This document shows, piece by piece, positions 1-8,437 of a DNA stretch of 44,580 bases (within the stretch, counting starts at the first letter, position 1; every line of letters begins with the position of its first letter). A program made the position numbers and the translations under genes. The notes beneath the pieces were generated by a model, which worked only from the letters and a program-made list of their open reading frames with translations, searched no databases and was not told the DNA's origin. The stretch is from an uncultured Clostridia bacterium. Lineage in GTDB: Bacteria > Bacillota > Clostridia > Christensenellales > Pumilibacteraceae. The stretch is from assembly GCA_947632125.1 (NCBI GenBank), contig CANRNV010000008.1:1-44580 (forward strand), in the 5' to 3' direction.

Positions 1-1
1 T

Positions 2-78
2 TGGTCGGAGTGAGAAGAATCGAACTTCCGGCCTCATGAACCCCATTCATGCGCGCTACCAAACTGCGCTACACCCCG
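2..78 (-). tRNA. tRNA-Pro (anticodon GGG)
   Basis: A complete cloverleaf can be folded on the minus strand. The acceptor arms CGGGGTG and CACTCCG pair with one G-U, the D-arm is GCGC/GCGC, the anticodon stem is CATGA/TCATG around loop ATGGGGT, the T-loop is TTCGATT, and CCA is encoded (TGG at 2-4). The anticodon GGG reads CCC and CCU. It sits 30 bases downstream of a second proline tRNA and was probably co-transcribed with it. Confidence 0.93.
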
Positions 79-108
79 AAAAGCGTCCTGCGACGCATTA
101 TATTCTAT

Positions 109-185
109 TGGTCGAGGTAGCGAGATTCGAACTCACGGCCTCTTGGTCCCGAACCAAGCGCGCTACCAAACTGCGCTATACCTCG
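109..185 (-). tRNA. tRNA-Pro (anticodon CGG)
   Basis: A complete cloverleaf folds on the minus strand. The acceptor is CGAGGTA/TACCTCG, the D-arm is identical to its neighbour's, and the anticodon stem CTTGG/CCAAG encloses loop TTCGGGA. The T-loop is TTCGAAT and CCA is encoded at 109-111. The anticodon CGG reads CCG. It is the first gene of a two-tRNA unit. Confidence 0.93.
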
Positions 186-201
186 GCTTTTTTGCTAACA
201 A

Positions 202-230
202 ATTATAACATAGTAAAAAATAAAAATCAA
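202..230 (-). promoter_or_regulatory. Promoter of the tRNA-Pro pair
   Basis: On the minus strand a TTGATT (-35, 225-230) and a TATAAT (-10, 202-207) are separated by 17 bases. They lie 16 bases upstream of the CGG tRNA 5' end, as expected for a housekeeping sigma promoter of a tRNA unit. Bases 231-355 show no further feature. Confidence 0.75.
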
Positions 231-355
231 GTGTTTTGCGGTAAAAACAAAAAATTTCTTTTCGATTTATTATATTCCCCTATTCCCCTCGTTTGTTACA
301 CCCGCGCTTTTACTAAGTTTACGGACAAGTCCCAAGCAAAATTTTTTGTAAAGTC

Positions 356-387
356 TTGACAATTATTATCGAATGTAGTAATATAAT
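356..387 (+). promoter_or_regulatory. Promoter of the membrane protein-LemA operon
   Basis: A TTGACA (356-361) precedes an AT-rich block holding TAATAT (379-384, 17-base spacer) and TATAAT (382-387, 20-base spacer). Either can serve as the -10, and the 17-base arrangement fits spacing rules better. Confidence 0.6.
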
Positions 388-411
388 AACAGTTATTGCC
401 TAATATAGGAT

Positions 412-2205
412 ATGGAGATGGACGATAGATTACTTGAACCGCTACAAGCCTATAAAGAGGGCTACGAGCACGAGTTTCAACGAAACGCCGAGGCTTTGTT
501 CGACGAACTCGCCGAAAAGTCAAAGGTCGACATTGCGCAAAACAAGGCGACGGTAAAAAAATACGAAGCCAAACTGAAACTCATCGAAAAGACCGACAAA
601 CTGATAAGTAGCTTAAAAACGAAAAAAAGCCTTCTTACGGCTTTAAGCGTGCTTGGCGGTATATTCGCCGTCATCGGCATTTACAAGCTTGCGGAGCGAA
701 GCTACCTCTTTGGGGGGCTTGCCTCGCCCATCGGCTTTGCGCTCATCGTCCTGTCCGTCATTCTCATCGTTAAAAAGATAAAGCCCAAGCTTAAAGAAAT
801 GGGCAAGCAGCGCGACGGGCAGCAAAAGGAGGCTCAGAGCCTTATGGCAGAGGCCTTAAAGCAAATGGAGCCGCTAAACTCGCTCTTTGACGACACGATG
901 ACCAAGCAACTTATCGAAAAGACGGTGCCCCTTATCAAAATAGACGACAATTTCAGTATGCGTCGCTACGACTATCTCAGCGGCAAGTACGGTTTCGGCG
1001 AGGACGACAACAACGACGTTTCGACGATAGGCATTTTGACGGGCGAAATTCTCGGCAATCCGTTCGTCGTCGACCGCAAACTCATCCACACGACGGGCAT
1101 GCAGACCTACGAAGGCTCACTGCTTATTACCTGGACGGAGTACACACGCGACAGCGAGGGTCACACCGTCCCCGTGCACCGCTCGCAGACACTTTACGCC
1201 TCGGTTACCAAGCCCAAGCCGTTCTACTCCACGCGCACGAGGCTTATTTACGGCAACGACGCCGCGCCCGACCTGCACTTTTCCCGCTCGCCCTCTCATT
1301 CCGAGGACCTAAGCGAAAAGCAACGCGAACGCAAGGTGAAAAAGGGCATAAAGAAAATTCGAGCCAAACAAGAAAGCCATTCGGGCTTTACCGAAATGGG
1401 CAACGAGGAGTTCGACGTGCTGTTCGGGGCGCTCAACCGCGACAACGAAGTGCAGTTCCGCTTGCTCTTTACCCCGCTTGCTCAAAAGAACATTCTCGCT
1501 TTGCTCAAAGACGCCGACGGCTACGGCGACGACTTCCACATGGAAAAGTCGGGCTGTCTTAACTACATCTCATCCGAGCACTCGGCGCAATGGGATCCCG
1601 ACACCGACCCGTCGATCTTTCGCTCGTACAGCTATCTCGCCTCGAAGCAGCGGTTCATCTCGTTCAACAAGGACTATTTCCGCTCACTTTACTTCGACTT
1701 TGCGCCGCTACTTTCCATTCCGCTCTATCAACAGCAAAAGCCGCGAGAGTACATTTACAAGGAAAGCTACGAGCGCAACATGACGCGCTACGAGGCGGAA
1801 TATGCCGTCAATCATATGGATCCGAGCTTCTTTACCCCGCCCGAGGCGGCGACAAGCTGTATCCTCAAAACGTCGCTGCTCGGCTCCGGCGGCAAGACCG
1901 ACACGCTGAGCGTAAGAGCGCTCGCGTACAAAGCGGTCAACCGAGTGGAGCTCGTGCCCAAACTCGGCGGTGACGGGAACATTCACGAGGTGCCCGTAAA
2001 TTGGGTGGAATACATCCCCGTCCAAAGCGAACGCAGGTGCTGTCTTAAAGAGGTGGGGCTAAGCAAACGCTCTTTTGCTACCTCGCCGCAAGTCAGCGAA
2101 ATTTTACAAAAGCACAACATACGGAATTTCGGCTACGGGCACGGAATTTTGTGCTATCAACCAAGCGACGATTCGGACTTGATTTCCGACTTCGATATAA
2201 AATAA
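412..2205 (+). CDS. Large coiled-coil membrane protein, DUF3137-like, partner of LemA
   Basis: This 597-residue protein has a charged, helical N-terminal region (about residues 1-70). Two hydrophobic segments follow at about 72-90 and 98-118, each flanked by lysines. The remainder is a large soluble domain with no catalytic motif I recognise. No signal peptide is visible. The layout resembles the DUF3137-type proteins that often sit beside LemA genes, and here a LemA gene starts 17 bases downstream with its own GGAGG site. The start could be 412 or 418, and the ribosome binding site is weak (AGGAT). The function is unknown. The family link is an inference from layout and neighbourhood, not from a clear motif match. 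Confidence 0.6.
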   Translation: MEMDDRLLEPLQAYKEGYEHEFQRNAEALFDELAEKSKVDIAQNKATVKKYEAKLKLIEKTDKLISSLKTKKSLLTALSVLGGIFAVIGIYKLAERSYLFGGLASPIGFALIVLSVILIVKKIKPKLKEMGKQRDGQQKEAQSLMAEALKQMEPLNSLFDDTMTKQLIEKTVPLIKIDDNFSMRRYDYLSGKYGFGEDDNNDVSTIGILTGEILGNPFVVDRKLIHTTGMQTYEGSLLITWTEYTRDSEGHTVPVHRSQTLYASVTKPKPFYSTRTRLIYGNDAAPDLHFSRSPSHSEDLSEKQRERKVKKGIKKIRAKQESHSGFTEMGNEEFDVLFGALNRDNEVQFRLLFTPLAQKNILALLKDADGYGDDFHMEKSGCLNYISSEHSAQWDPDTDPSIFRSYSYLASKQRFISFNKDYFRSLYFDFAPLLSIPLYQQQKPREYIYKESYERNMTRYEAEYAVNHMDPSFFTPPEAATSCILKTSLLGSGGKTDTLSVRALAYKAVNRVELVPKLGGDGNIHEVPVNWVEYIPVQSERRCCLKEVGLSKRSFATSPQVSEILQKHNIRNFGYGHGILCYQPSDDSDLISDFDIK

Positions 2206-2222
2206 ATTTTGGAGGAAAAAAT

Positions 2223-2894
2223 ATGGCAAACGAATTGGACGAACTTAGGGACGGAACCTTAGAGGGCGGCAACGACACCAAGGTCATTGGCAAACAGCTC
2301 GAAATCAAGGTTGGCGTAGGCTCCAAGATTTTCGATATCATGTGGTGGTTTCTTCCACCCATTATCGGCGGAATTATTTGGACCGTGATGAAAGTTAAGG
2401 CGAAAAACCGACTTCAACAGCTCCAACAGAAGCTTCAACACGACGCCTCGCAAATCGATAACTACCTCGAACAGCGCGTTCAGATCCTCAAAAACTGTGC
2501 AAAACTGCTCGACAAGGCTATCGACCTCGACGAAAACACCTTTACCAAGATCGCCGCATACCGAAGCGGTAACGGCGCGGAGGGCGACGAAGCACGTTTG
2601 GAGCATGCCGCCGAGATCGAGGCTGTGGGCAGAAAGGTAAACTTCGCTTTCGAAAACTATCCCGATCTTAAAGCGCATCGGGAGATCGCCGACGCAATGC
2701 AACAAAACTCCTACCTGCAACGCGAAATTACGGCTGCCCGCGAGGTCTACAACGACACCGTCAACGTGTGGAACAGAGAGATCTATATGTGGCCCACAAA
2801 GCAGATCGTTGCGGCAAAGGCGGGCTATACTACCCGAATTCCCTTCACCGCCGACAAGGAAACAAAAGAAGCCGCACGCGGCACGTTCTTTTAA
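2223..2894 (+). CDS. lemA: LemA family protein
   Basis: This 223-residue membrane-anchored protein has the start at 2223 preceded by GGAGG (longer in-frame upstream starts lack one). A hydrophobic segment at about residues 38-58 is followed by a long helical domain. The family signature is visible in the C-terminal half: the NYPDLKA block, then YNDTVNVWNREI near residue 180 and a short MWPTKQIVA tail segment. LemA proteins are four-helix membrane-associated proteins of uncertain role in envelope functions. It is the second gene of a two-gene operon with the large membrane protein upstream, and ends before a bidirectional terminator. The family call is secure; the role is not. Confidence 0.88.
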   Translation: MANELDELRDGTLEGGNDTKVIGKQLEIKVGVGSKIFDIMWWFLPPIIGGIIWTVMKVKAKNRLQQLQQKLQHDASQIDNYLEQRVQILKNCAKLLDKAIDLDENTFTKIAAYRSGNGAEGDEARLEHAAEIEAVGRKVNFAFENYPDLKAHREIADAMQQNSYLQREITAAREVYNDTVNVWNREIYMWPTKQIVAAKAGYTTRIPFTADKETKEAARGTFF

Positions 2895-2945
2895 GCCTTG
2901 TAAGGAACGCAAAGACCTGAAAAACAATCAACGACCTAAAAAACA

Positions 2946-2968
2946 CCCCGAGAATATTTTTCTCGGGG
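2946..2968. terminator. Bidirectional terminator
   Basis: CCCCGAGAA pairs with TTCTCGGGG across a five-base A/T loop. A T-rich run follows on the plus strand and an A-rich run precedes it, so it can stop both the lemA operon and the converging lipoprotein gene. Confidence 0.85.
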
Positions 2969-3001
2969 CTTGTTTTTACTTTGATTTATTTATCGAACGA
3001 A

Positions 3002-4699
3002 TTATTCTTCTTCGTCCTCGCTCTCTTCTTCGACGGGGTTAAGATCGACCTCGGGGTCGTACTTGTCATCGTCGTCGCGAGCTCCTACAAACTGCTTGTC
3101 ATCGAGGTGGCTGAGATCCATAAACAATGCGTAGTCGTTTGCATATTCGTCGACTTCGCCGAACACCACTACGAGGTTGCCTACTACGTCCAGCCCGAAA
3201 GTTGCCGAGCTGTTCACATTTTCGGCGACGGTAACGAGTTCCACGCCGCTCGGCGTCCTATCGGCGAGATAGAAGGTGCTGCCGCTGTTGAAGTAAACGT
3301 CGGTGCCTACGACTGCGTAAATCGTATCCACGGAGGACGTATAAAGCGTTTCGAAGTAATCTGCGCCGCTTGCGATAAACAGACCGCTGCTCGATGTGCA
3401 CAAAGCAAATACTTGGTTGGAGCGTTTATCCGGTCTTACGCAAACGATGTCGTTATAGGCGCTTGCGTCACGGCTGAAAGCCACGCCCGACTGATCGCCG
3501 ACAAGCGGGCTGTTTTTGAACACCTCTTGTATTTGGGGCAGAGCCGCATTATAAGCCTCGGCATAAGTCGGACTTGCGGGACCCTCGTCCGTCCACATTA
3601 ATTGGTCGTGAAGATTGGTGTATTTTATGACCGTTTCGGTGGCGTTTTGCTCCTCGTAGAAAAGATATCCGTTGTCGGTGTTTTTCAACGTTTTGGTACT
3701 GCCGTCTTTGAGTTCGATCATTTCGCTGCCGTCGGGACGCATAACCGTAAGCACGTTGCCGCTTTTAACGTTGTCCTCTTTGGTGTAAGCCCTTGTGTAG
3801 TAGATAAAGTCCTCTACTCCGCATTTGTCTATACCCTTAAAGTAAACGTCCTTGTAGGGAAGAAGCACGCCCGTAACGTCCGAAGCAAGCTTTTTTACCG
3901 CCTCGACCTTTTTGCTGCCAATCACTACCGAGATAAGGTCGGAGCCGTCCTGCAAGACGAGATACACCTTGTCGCCCCACTCGTAGAACGCATAAGCAGA
4001 GGACGAGGTCGCGCTCGAACTTGTATAAATAAGCTTGGTCGACGTTCCGTCAAGCTTTGTGCGATAGAACTCGGTCCTGTCGGTGGCAATCGTGCTGTTT
4101 CGATTTTCGTGATTGCTCGGTGTTGCATAGTAGATGTAGTCACCGTAAATAAACAAGCCGCCCTTTTTGTAACCGCTTGTCCCTATCTTTTTGGAAGCGA
4201 CGCGACCTACCTCGGCTTGCTCGACGTCGGTCGTAATGGCGATGGGCTCGTCATTCTCGTCATACAAAATATTTCCGTCGTCATCTTTGAGATAACCGGT
4301 AATGACGCCCTTTTCGGTATTGGAAACGAAGTTATAGCTCGTGTTTGCATCGAACGAGCTGACGTAGGTATACAAATCCTTGACTTCCAATCCGAACGAA
4401 TCGAGGTAGTAAAACGGCTCTTTATTTCCTTTAAGTTCGGCTCTAAACAGACCGCCTTTATTCACCTTGCCCCAAACGTTGTCGCTGCCCGTATCGTCGT
4501 AGCCGCTGTATCCGTTTATAAAGTACACGTACTTACCGTATTGAACAGCGCTTCCTCCGTTGCTTAAAACGACATAGTTAGCGTCGGAATTTTGGGTCAT
4601 ATCCAAAACTGCGGGGTTCGTATAGGCGGGAGTACATGCAACCAAAAGAACGCAGCTTAATAGCAAAACTATAAAAATCGCTGAAACCTTTTTCTTCAT
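3002..4699 (-). CDS. Lipoprotein with DUF5050-like beta-propeller repeats
   Basis: This 565-residue exported protein has a lipoprotein signal peptide (MKKK, hydrophobic core, lipobox LLVAC with Cys22). The mature part repeats short units of the type 'GxYVYFxN...GGLFRxxLDG', for example near residues 58-100, 180-230 and 300-350. This is characteristic of DUF5050-type beta-propeller surface proteins. The C-terminal tail is very acidic, with runs of D and E. The start is preceded by GGAG 12 bases upstream, and a strong promoter lies at 4741-4769. It is a single-gene unit converging on the lemA operon. Its ligand and role cannot be read from sequence. Confidence 0.75.
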   Translation of the reverse strand: MKKKVSAIFIVLLLSCVLLVACTPAYTNPAVLDMTQNSDANYVVLSNGGSAVQYGKYVYFINGYSGYDDTGSDNVWGKVNKGGLFRAELKGNKEPFYYLDSFGLEVKDLYTYVSSFDANTSYNFVSNTEKGVITGYLKDDDGNILYDENDEPIAITTDVEQAEVGRVASKKIGTSGYKKGGLFIYGDYIYYATPSNHENRNSTIATDRTEFYRTKLDGTSTKLIYTSSSATSSSAYAFYEWGDKVYLVLQDGSDLISVVIGSKKVEAVKKLASDVTGVLLPYKDVYFKGIDKCGVEDFIYYTRAYTKEDNVKSGNVLTVMRPDGSEMIELKDGSTKTLKNTDNGYLFYEEQNATETVIKYTNLHDQLMWTDEGPASPTYAEAYNAALPQIQEVFKNSPLVGDQSGVAFSRDASAYNDIVCVRPDKRSNQVFALCTSSSGLFIASGADYFETLYTSSVDTIYAVVGTDVYFNSGSTFYLADRTPSGVELVTVAENVNSSATFGLDVVGNLVVVFGEVDEYANDYALFMDLSHLDDKQFVGARDDDDKYDPEVDLNPVEEESEDEEE

Positions 4700-4740
4700 T
4701 TTATTATTAACTCCATTCGGTGATAATTATCAACCATAAT

Positions 4741-4769
4741 ATTATACCGTCTAAAAGTTAATTAGTCAA
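4741..4769 (-). promoter_or_regulatory. Promoter of the 565-residue lipoprotein
   Basis: A TTGACT (4764-4769) and a TATAAT (4741-4746) on the minus strand are separated by 17 bases, about 40 bases upstream of the start codon. Confidence 0.8.
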
Positions 4770-4818
4770 ACAATTTAACAGCAATTGTCAAGTTTTTAAT
4801 TTTTTTTATCGCAAAACA

Positions 4819-4853
4819 CGCCTTAAAAGCCCGTTTACGTCAGTTTTTAAGCG
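4819..4853 (-). terminator. Probable terminator overlapping a stop codon
   Basis: On the minus strand CGCTTAAAA pairs with TTTTAAGGCG (one bulged G), and TGTTTTGCG follows. The left arm lies inside the last codons of the 429-residue gene. The T-run is short, so termination is likely but not certain. Confidence 0.45.
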
Positions 4854-6129
4854 TTTCGCCGCTCACTCCGTCCTGATACATCATCCAAAACCCCTCGCCC
4901 CGAGGATTGGACGCGTCGCTCGGCAACCATCTTGCGTATCCGCTCAGCGGCACGGGCGGCGTTTCGGAAAACGCGGCGGGCACTCCGTAACATATGTAGT
5001 CGGTGCCTATCACTCCCACGAGGTAGTACCTTTGCCCGTCGTAGTTTATCTTGACGAACTTGCTGCCGGGAATGAGCCGCTCGATGGGCGCATAACGTTC
5101 GTTGTTTTTAAGCAGCCTGTCGAGCGCCTCGCTGCTGCGTTCGAAATAGGTCGCCTTTCTGCCCTTGATCGGCTGCTCCTCCTTAAAGTCCCTTATCGTC
5201 TTTGCCGACTTTGCGGAAAATCGAACGGACGGCTCGGCTTGCTCACTCATGGTCGGTGCGATTTTCGCGTCGGCGTGTTCACTCGCGGTCGGTGCGACTT
5301 TCGCGTCGCTTAAAATGACCTTTTGAGCGTCGGGATCGGCGCTCACTTTCTCGTCGCTGAGTTTGACGGCAGATTCCTTTTCTTGCTTAAAAGCGGCTTT
5401 TGCGTTCGCCTTTGCGGCGTCAATGTCGACACGTTCAGCGTTTGCCGCCTTAGCCTCGCCGCCTACGCCCTCCCGAGAGGGCGCTAAGTCGACGATATTG
5501 ACCGTCGTTTCGTCGTTTCTTTCGCTCTTGTCCAAAATGGACGCCGCGACTTCCATCAGGTGCAAATATCGCTGTTCGAGAACGTGCGGCATGGGTCTGT
5601 TTTCTTCTTCCACTTTTTCCTCCTCAATTAATAAAGGTTCGGGTTCGTCTTGCTCACTGCCGACATTGAGATATGCGGGAAAGTAATTTTTGTCGGCAAT
5701 GGCAAAATCGTTGTATGGCGGCGGTGCGATCTCCTTAAAGTAATTACACTCCCGCCCGCTGAACTTAATGAACTTGCGCTCGTTGTCTTTAAGCCTCCGC
5801 TCCTCGCTTTTCACCTTTTCCAAAACGACCGACGGGGACAGTTTGCGCGCGCAGTTGCTGCCGTAAAGCATGACGTCCTCGCCCACCACCGCAGCGTGAA
5901 CGGCGTCGAGTTCCATTTCACCTATTTCGAAAGTCTTGTTGAGCATGGCTGCGCTGAGCCGCATGACAAACATACTGCCGCCCGATATGACGACCAACCT
6001 GTCGCCCTCGTCGACGGTATAATCGAATAGGCTCAGTTTGCCCCAAACCCCAAAGCTGTTCTTTTCGAGCATGAGCGTGCCCTTCGAATAGCCGCCCGTA
6101 AGTATCACGAGTTTTTTGATAAACCGCAT
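4840..6129 (-). CDS. Protein of unknown function with disordered middle region
   Basis: This 429-residue protein is not recognised. The start at 6129 is chosen because GGAGGCGG lies just upstream; an in-frame ATG at 6150 lacks such a site. An N-terminal domain (about 1-150) looks globular, with beta-rich segments such as 'GDRLVVISGGSMFVMRLS'. The middle (about 155-310) is rich in E, K, A and D and is probably disordered. It holds a 12-residue duplication (DAKVAPTASEHA followed by DAKIAPTMSEQA) encoded by a 36-base tandem repeat. A compact C-terminal domain (about 345-429) contains YYLVGVIGTDYICYG and a GFWMMYQD end. The two end domains look conserved and could bind a ligand or partner, but no function is assigned. 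Confidence 0.6.
   Translation of the reverse strand: MRFIKKLVILTGGYSKGTLMLEKNSFGVWGKLSLFDYTVDEGDRLVVISGGSMFVMRLSAAMLNKTFEIGEMELDAVHAAVVGEDVMLYGSNCARKLSPSVVLEKVKSEERRLKDNERKFIKFSGRECNYFKEIAPPPYNDFAIADKNYFPAYLNVGSEQDEPEPLLIEEEKVEEENRPMPHVLEQRYLHLMEVAASILDKSERNDETTVNIVDLAPSREGVGGEAKAANAERVDIDAAKANAKAAFKQEKESAVKLSDEKVSADPDAQKVILSDAKVAPTASEHADAKIAPTMSEQAEPSVRFSAKSAKTIRDFKEEQPIKGRKATYFERSSEALDRLLKNNERYAPIERLIPGSKFVKINYDGQRYYLVGVIGTDYICYGVPAAFSETPPVPLSGYARWLPSDASNPRGEGFWMMYQDGVSGETLKN
5243..5314. repeat. 36-base in-gene tandem duplication
   Basis: Two adjacent 36-base units beginning TCACT at 5243 and 5279 differ by only a few bases. They encode the 12-residue repeat in the disordered region of the 429-residue protein, so the reading frame is kept. 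Confidence 0.7.
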
Positions 6130-6234
6130 AAGCCGCCTCCATAAGGGCATTATACTTTAATTTATATGAAGATGCGCTCAAAAAAATGACATATTTGCTC
6201 TATTTTTGTCTTTTCTTTTGTTATAAAAAAAGAG

Positions 6235-6258
6235 GTTTCAATCAGGATTATCGGAAAC
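6235..6258. promoter_or_regulatory. Possible AbiEi operator
   Basis: A short inverted repeat, GTTTC (6235-6239) and GAAAC (6254-6258), lies just upstream of the abiE promoter. AbiEi-family antitoxins repress their own operon by binding inverted repeats in this position, so it is a candidate operator. The arms are short. Confidence 0.3.
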
Positions 6259-6271
6259 ACTAAAAAAATGC

Positions 6272-6300
6272 TTGATTTTCTCCGCAAAGTTTGATATAAT
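6272..6300 (+). promoter_or_regulatory. Promoter of the abiE operon
   Basis: TTGATT (6272-6277), a 17-base spacer and TATAAT (6295-6300) lie 20 bases upstream of the antitoxin start, with a GGGAG ribosome binding site in between. Confidence 0.8.
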
Positions 6301-6320
6301 AAAACCAACGGGAGCAAATA

Positions 6321-6902
6321 ATGATTTTAACGTTTGACAGTTTGGCGATTAAATTCAAGGATTATACGGACGTAAAGGGCAAGATACGCCGCGAAGTGCG
6401 ATCGGGGCGACTGACGCAAGTTGCGCGCGGGCTATACGAAACCGACGCATTCACGGACGGAAAGTATCTTGCGGGCGCGATCTACGGACCGTCCTATCTT
6501 TCGTTCGATTATGTTCTTTCCATGAGCTCCCTTATTCCGGAAGCGGTTTTTTGTTATACTTCCGCATCGTTTGGCAAGGGCAAGACAAAGCATTACGAAA
6601 ACGCTTTCGGCGTGTTCACGTACAGGGATGTTCCCGCCGCCGCTTACCCTTTCGGCGTGGAGATACGACAGGAAAACGGCTACTCCTATCAAATCGCAAC
6701 GCCCGAAAAGGCGCTGTGCGACAAACTCTACACGATTTCGCCCGTCGGCTCCGTCAAGGCTCTGAGTGCGCTGCTTTTCGACGATCTGCGTATCGACGAG
6801 GGCGACTTCGAGCGGCTCGATTTCGACGACATAAGGCAACTTGCGCCGTTGTACCGCTCGACAAATCTCAACTATCTTATCAAATTGATCGGAGGGAGAT
6901 AA
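6321..6902 (+). CDS. abiEi: Type IV antitoxin, AbiEi family
   Basis: This 193-residue protein has an N-terminal winged-helix region (about 1-55) carrying the typical 'RRxVRSGRLTQVARGLYE' type block. The C-terminal antitoxin domain includes the 'GPSYLSFDYVLSMSSLIPE' and 'IATPEKALCDKLY' segments seen across the family. It is translated from a GGGAG site and its stop is directly followed by the toxin start. AbiEi proteins counter the AbiEii nucleotidyltransferase and also repress the operon through the winged helix. The pair is known as a phage-abortive-infection and plasmid-stability system. The family call rests on motif recognition plus the adjacent toxin. Confidence 0.88.
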   Translation: MILTFDSLAIKFKDYTDVKGKIRREVRSGRLTQVARGLYETDAFTDGKYLAGAIYGPSYLSFDYVLSMSSLIPEAVFCYTSASFGKGKTKHYENAFGVFTYRDVPAAAYPFGVEIRQENGYSYQIATPEKALCDKLYTISPVGSVKALSALLFDDLRIDEGDFERLDFDDIRQLAPLYRSTNLNYLIKLIGGR

Positions 6903-7763
6903 ATGAAAACAATAATAAGCCAAATGCTTGCAATGTACCCCTCTCATTCCGCAATCGATGAAAAGAACGCTTTGACGGAAGTCATTCAAGAAGTTACGCT
7001 GTGCGGACTGTCGCGCGCGGGCTTTTTTCGCGACGCCGCTTTTTACGGCGGAACGGCTCTGAGGATTTTCTACGGGCTGGACAGATTTTCCGAAGATTTG
7101 GACTTCTCGCTTGTCGCGCCCGACGCCGATTTCGATTTGAAGAAGTATTTTTCGGTTCTTAAAAGCGAGCTGCATTCCGTCGGGCTGAACTTCGAAATCG
7201 AGGAAAAGGTCAAGACGGCTCAGTCAAATATAAAGTCCGCTTTCTTAAAGGGCAATACCAAAGAGCATATTTTGAGTTTTTATCCCGACGATCATTCGGC
7301 GGAGAAAATCAATCCGTCGGCTTCGATTCGAATTAAGTTCGAGGTCGACACCGATCCCCCGCCTTACGCGACGTTTGAAAATAAATATCGGCTGTTGCCG
7401 TCCCCCTATCAAGTGAAATTGTACGACACGCCCTCGCTGTTTGCCGGCAAGCTTCACGCTATTCTCTGCCGCGCTTGGAAAAACCGCGTCAAAGGCAGAG
7501 ATTTATATGACTATATATTTTATCTTTCGCGAAAAACACCTATCAATATGCCGCACCTTAAAGCGAGGCTTGTCGATTCGGGGTTTGTGGACGAGGATTT
7601 CGACCTTACCCGCGATGCGCTTATCGCTATGCTTTGCAATCGCTTTGCCGCGATCGACTACGAACAGGCAAAGCAAGACGTACAGCCGTTTGTAAAAGAC
7701 AAGTCAACTTTGAAGATTTGGAACGCGGAGTTCTTTACCGAAATAACAAAAGACATCACTTAG
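6903..7763 (+). CDS. abiEii: AbiEii/AbiGii-family nucleotidyltransferase toxin
   Basis: This 286-residue protein of the DUF1814 nucleotidyltransferase superfamily shows the complete catalytic signature. There is GGT at residues 49-51 with the following ALR, then R61, S63 and the DLD triad at 65-67. Further on are the conserved GKLHA lysine block and the RxKGRDLYD segment near residue 200. Members transfer a nucleotide to an RNA or protein target and stop growth. All key residues appear intact, so the toxin is probably active. It starts immediately after the antitoxin stop codon, which supports translational coupling. The pair is followed by a strong hairpin terminator. Confidence 0.92.
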   Translation: MKTIISQMLAMYPSHSAIDEKNALTEVIQEVTLCGLSRAGFFRDAAFYGGTALRIFYGLDRFSEDLDFSLVAPDADFDLKKYFSVLKSELHSVGLNFEIEEKVKTAQSNIKSAFLKGNTKEHILSFYPDDHSAEKINPSASIRIKFEVDTDPPPYATFENKYRLLPSPYQVKLYDTPSLFAGKLHAILCRAWKNRVKGRDLYDYIFYLSRKTPINMPHLKARLVDSGFVDEDFDLTRDALIAMLCNRFAAIDYEQAKQDVQPFVKDKSTLKIWNAEFFTEITKDIT

Positions 7764-7793
7764 AAGAATTGGATACGTCCTACAAAAAAAAGA

Positions 7794-7812
7794 GAAGTGT
7801 TTTTTGCACTTC
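7794..7812. terminator. Bidirectional terminator after abiE
   Basis: GAAGTG pairs with CACTTC around a T-rich loop. CCTTTTT follows on the plus strand and a run of eight A's precedes it, so it can stop both the abiE operon and the converging ECF gene. Confidence 0.75.
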
Positions 7813-7847
7813 CCTTTTTAAGTGAGGTATGAATGTATTTTATTCGA

Positions 7848-8423
7848 TCAACGCTCGGATCTAAGCAGTTTGCTCAGTCCGATTATTATAAACGGCACGA
7901 TGACTGCCTGAGCGATAAGTCCGATAAAGCCGGCTTGGATCTGCGTCCACACCATACTTACGGGCAGGTTCACCGCCGAGCCGAATATTGCCGCAAGGAT
8001 CACGAAAACAGTCCTGCCCGACACGCACGCAAGCAACGTTGCGGGGAAAGCGAGCGCGGCATTGTCGAAGATCTTCTTGCCGAACGCGCCGCTTACCGCT
8101 GCGAACACGGCAAGTTCGACGATCATAAAGGGCAGCCTTGTCAAAGCGGGCATGGGGTTACCGAAAGCCAAGGTGATAAGGTAGCTGACTATGGGCGACA
8201 TGACGCCGACGCCGAGCCCCCACTTTACGCCGAGCAAGCAGCCGGCAATGAGCACGGGCAAGTACATGGGCAGCCAGGTAACGCCGCCCGAGGCTCCCGC
8301 TATAAGATGCACGAATTGCGGCAGTGCGACCGCCGAAACGACAAGCAGAGCGGCGACGACGCTTTTGACCGTAATTTTAGATTTTACCGAGGCGTTTTTA
8401 CGCGCCAAAACCGATTCCAACAT
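7848..8423 (-). CDS. ECF-type transporter substrate-binding S component
   Basis: This 191-residue integral membrane protein has about six hydrophobic helices and a lysine-rich N-terminus. The internal pattern 'FVHLIAGASGGVTWLPMYLPVLIAGCLLG' and 'GVGVMSPIVSYLIT' is typical of S components of energy-coupling-factor importers for vitamins or cofactors. No EcfA, EcfA' or EcfT genes are in the window, so it would use a shared module encoded elsewhere. It is the second gene of a unit with the DUF362 gene 14 bases upstream and has its own GGAGG site. The substrate cannot be told from sequence. Confidence 0.75.
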   Translation of the reverse strand: MLESVLARKNASVKSKITVKSVVAALLVVSAVALPQFVHLIAGASGGVTWLPMYLPVLIAGCLLGVKWGLGVGVMSPIVSYLITLAFGNPMPALTRLPFMIVELAVFAAVSGAFGKKIFDNAALAFPATLLACVSGRTVFVILAAIFGSAVNLPVSMVWTQIQAGFIGLIAQAVIVPFIIIGLSKLLRSER

Positions 8424-8437
8424 AAAATCTCCTCCTG

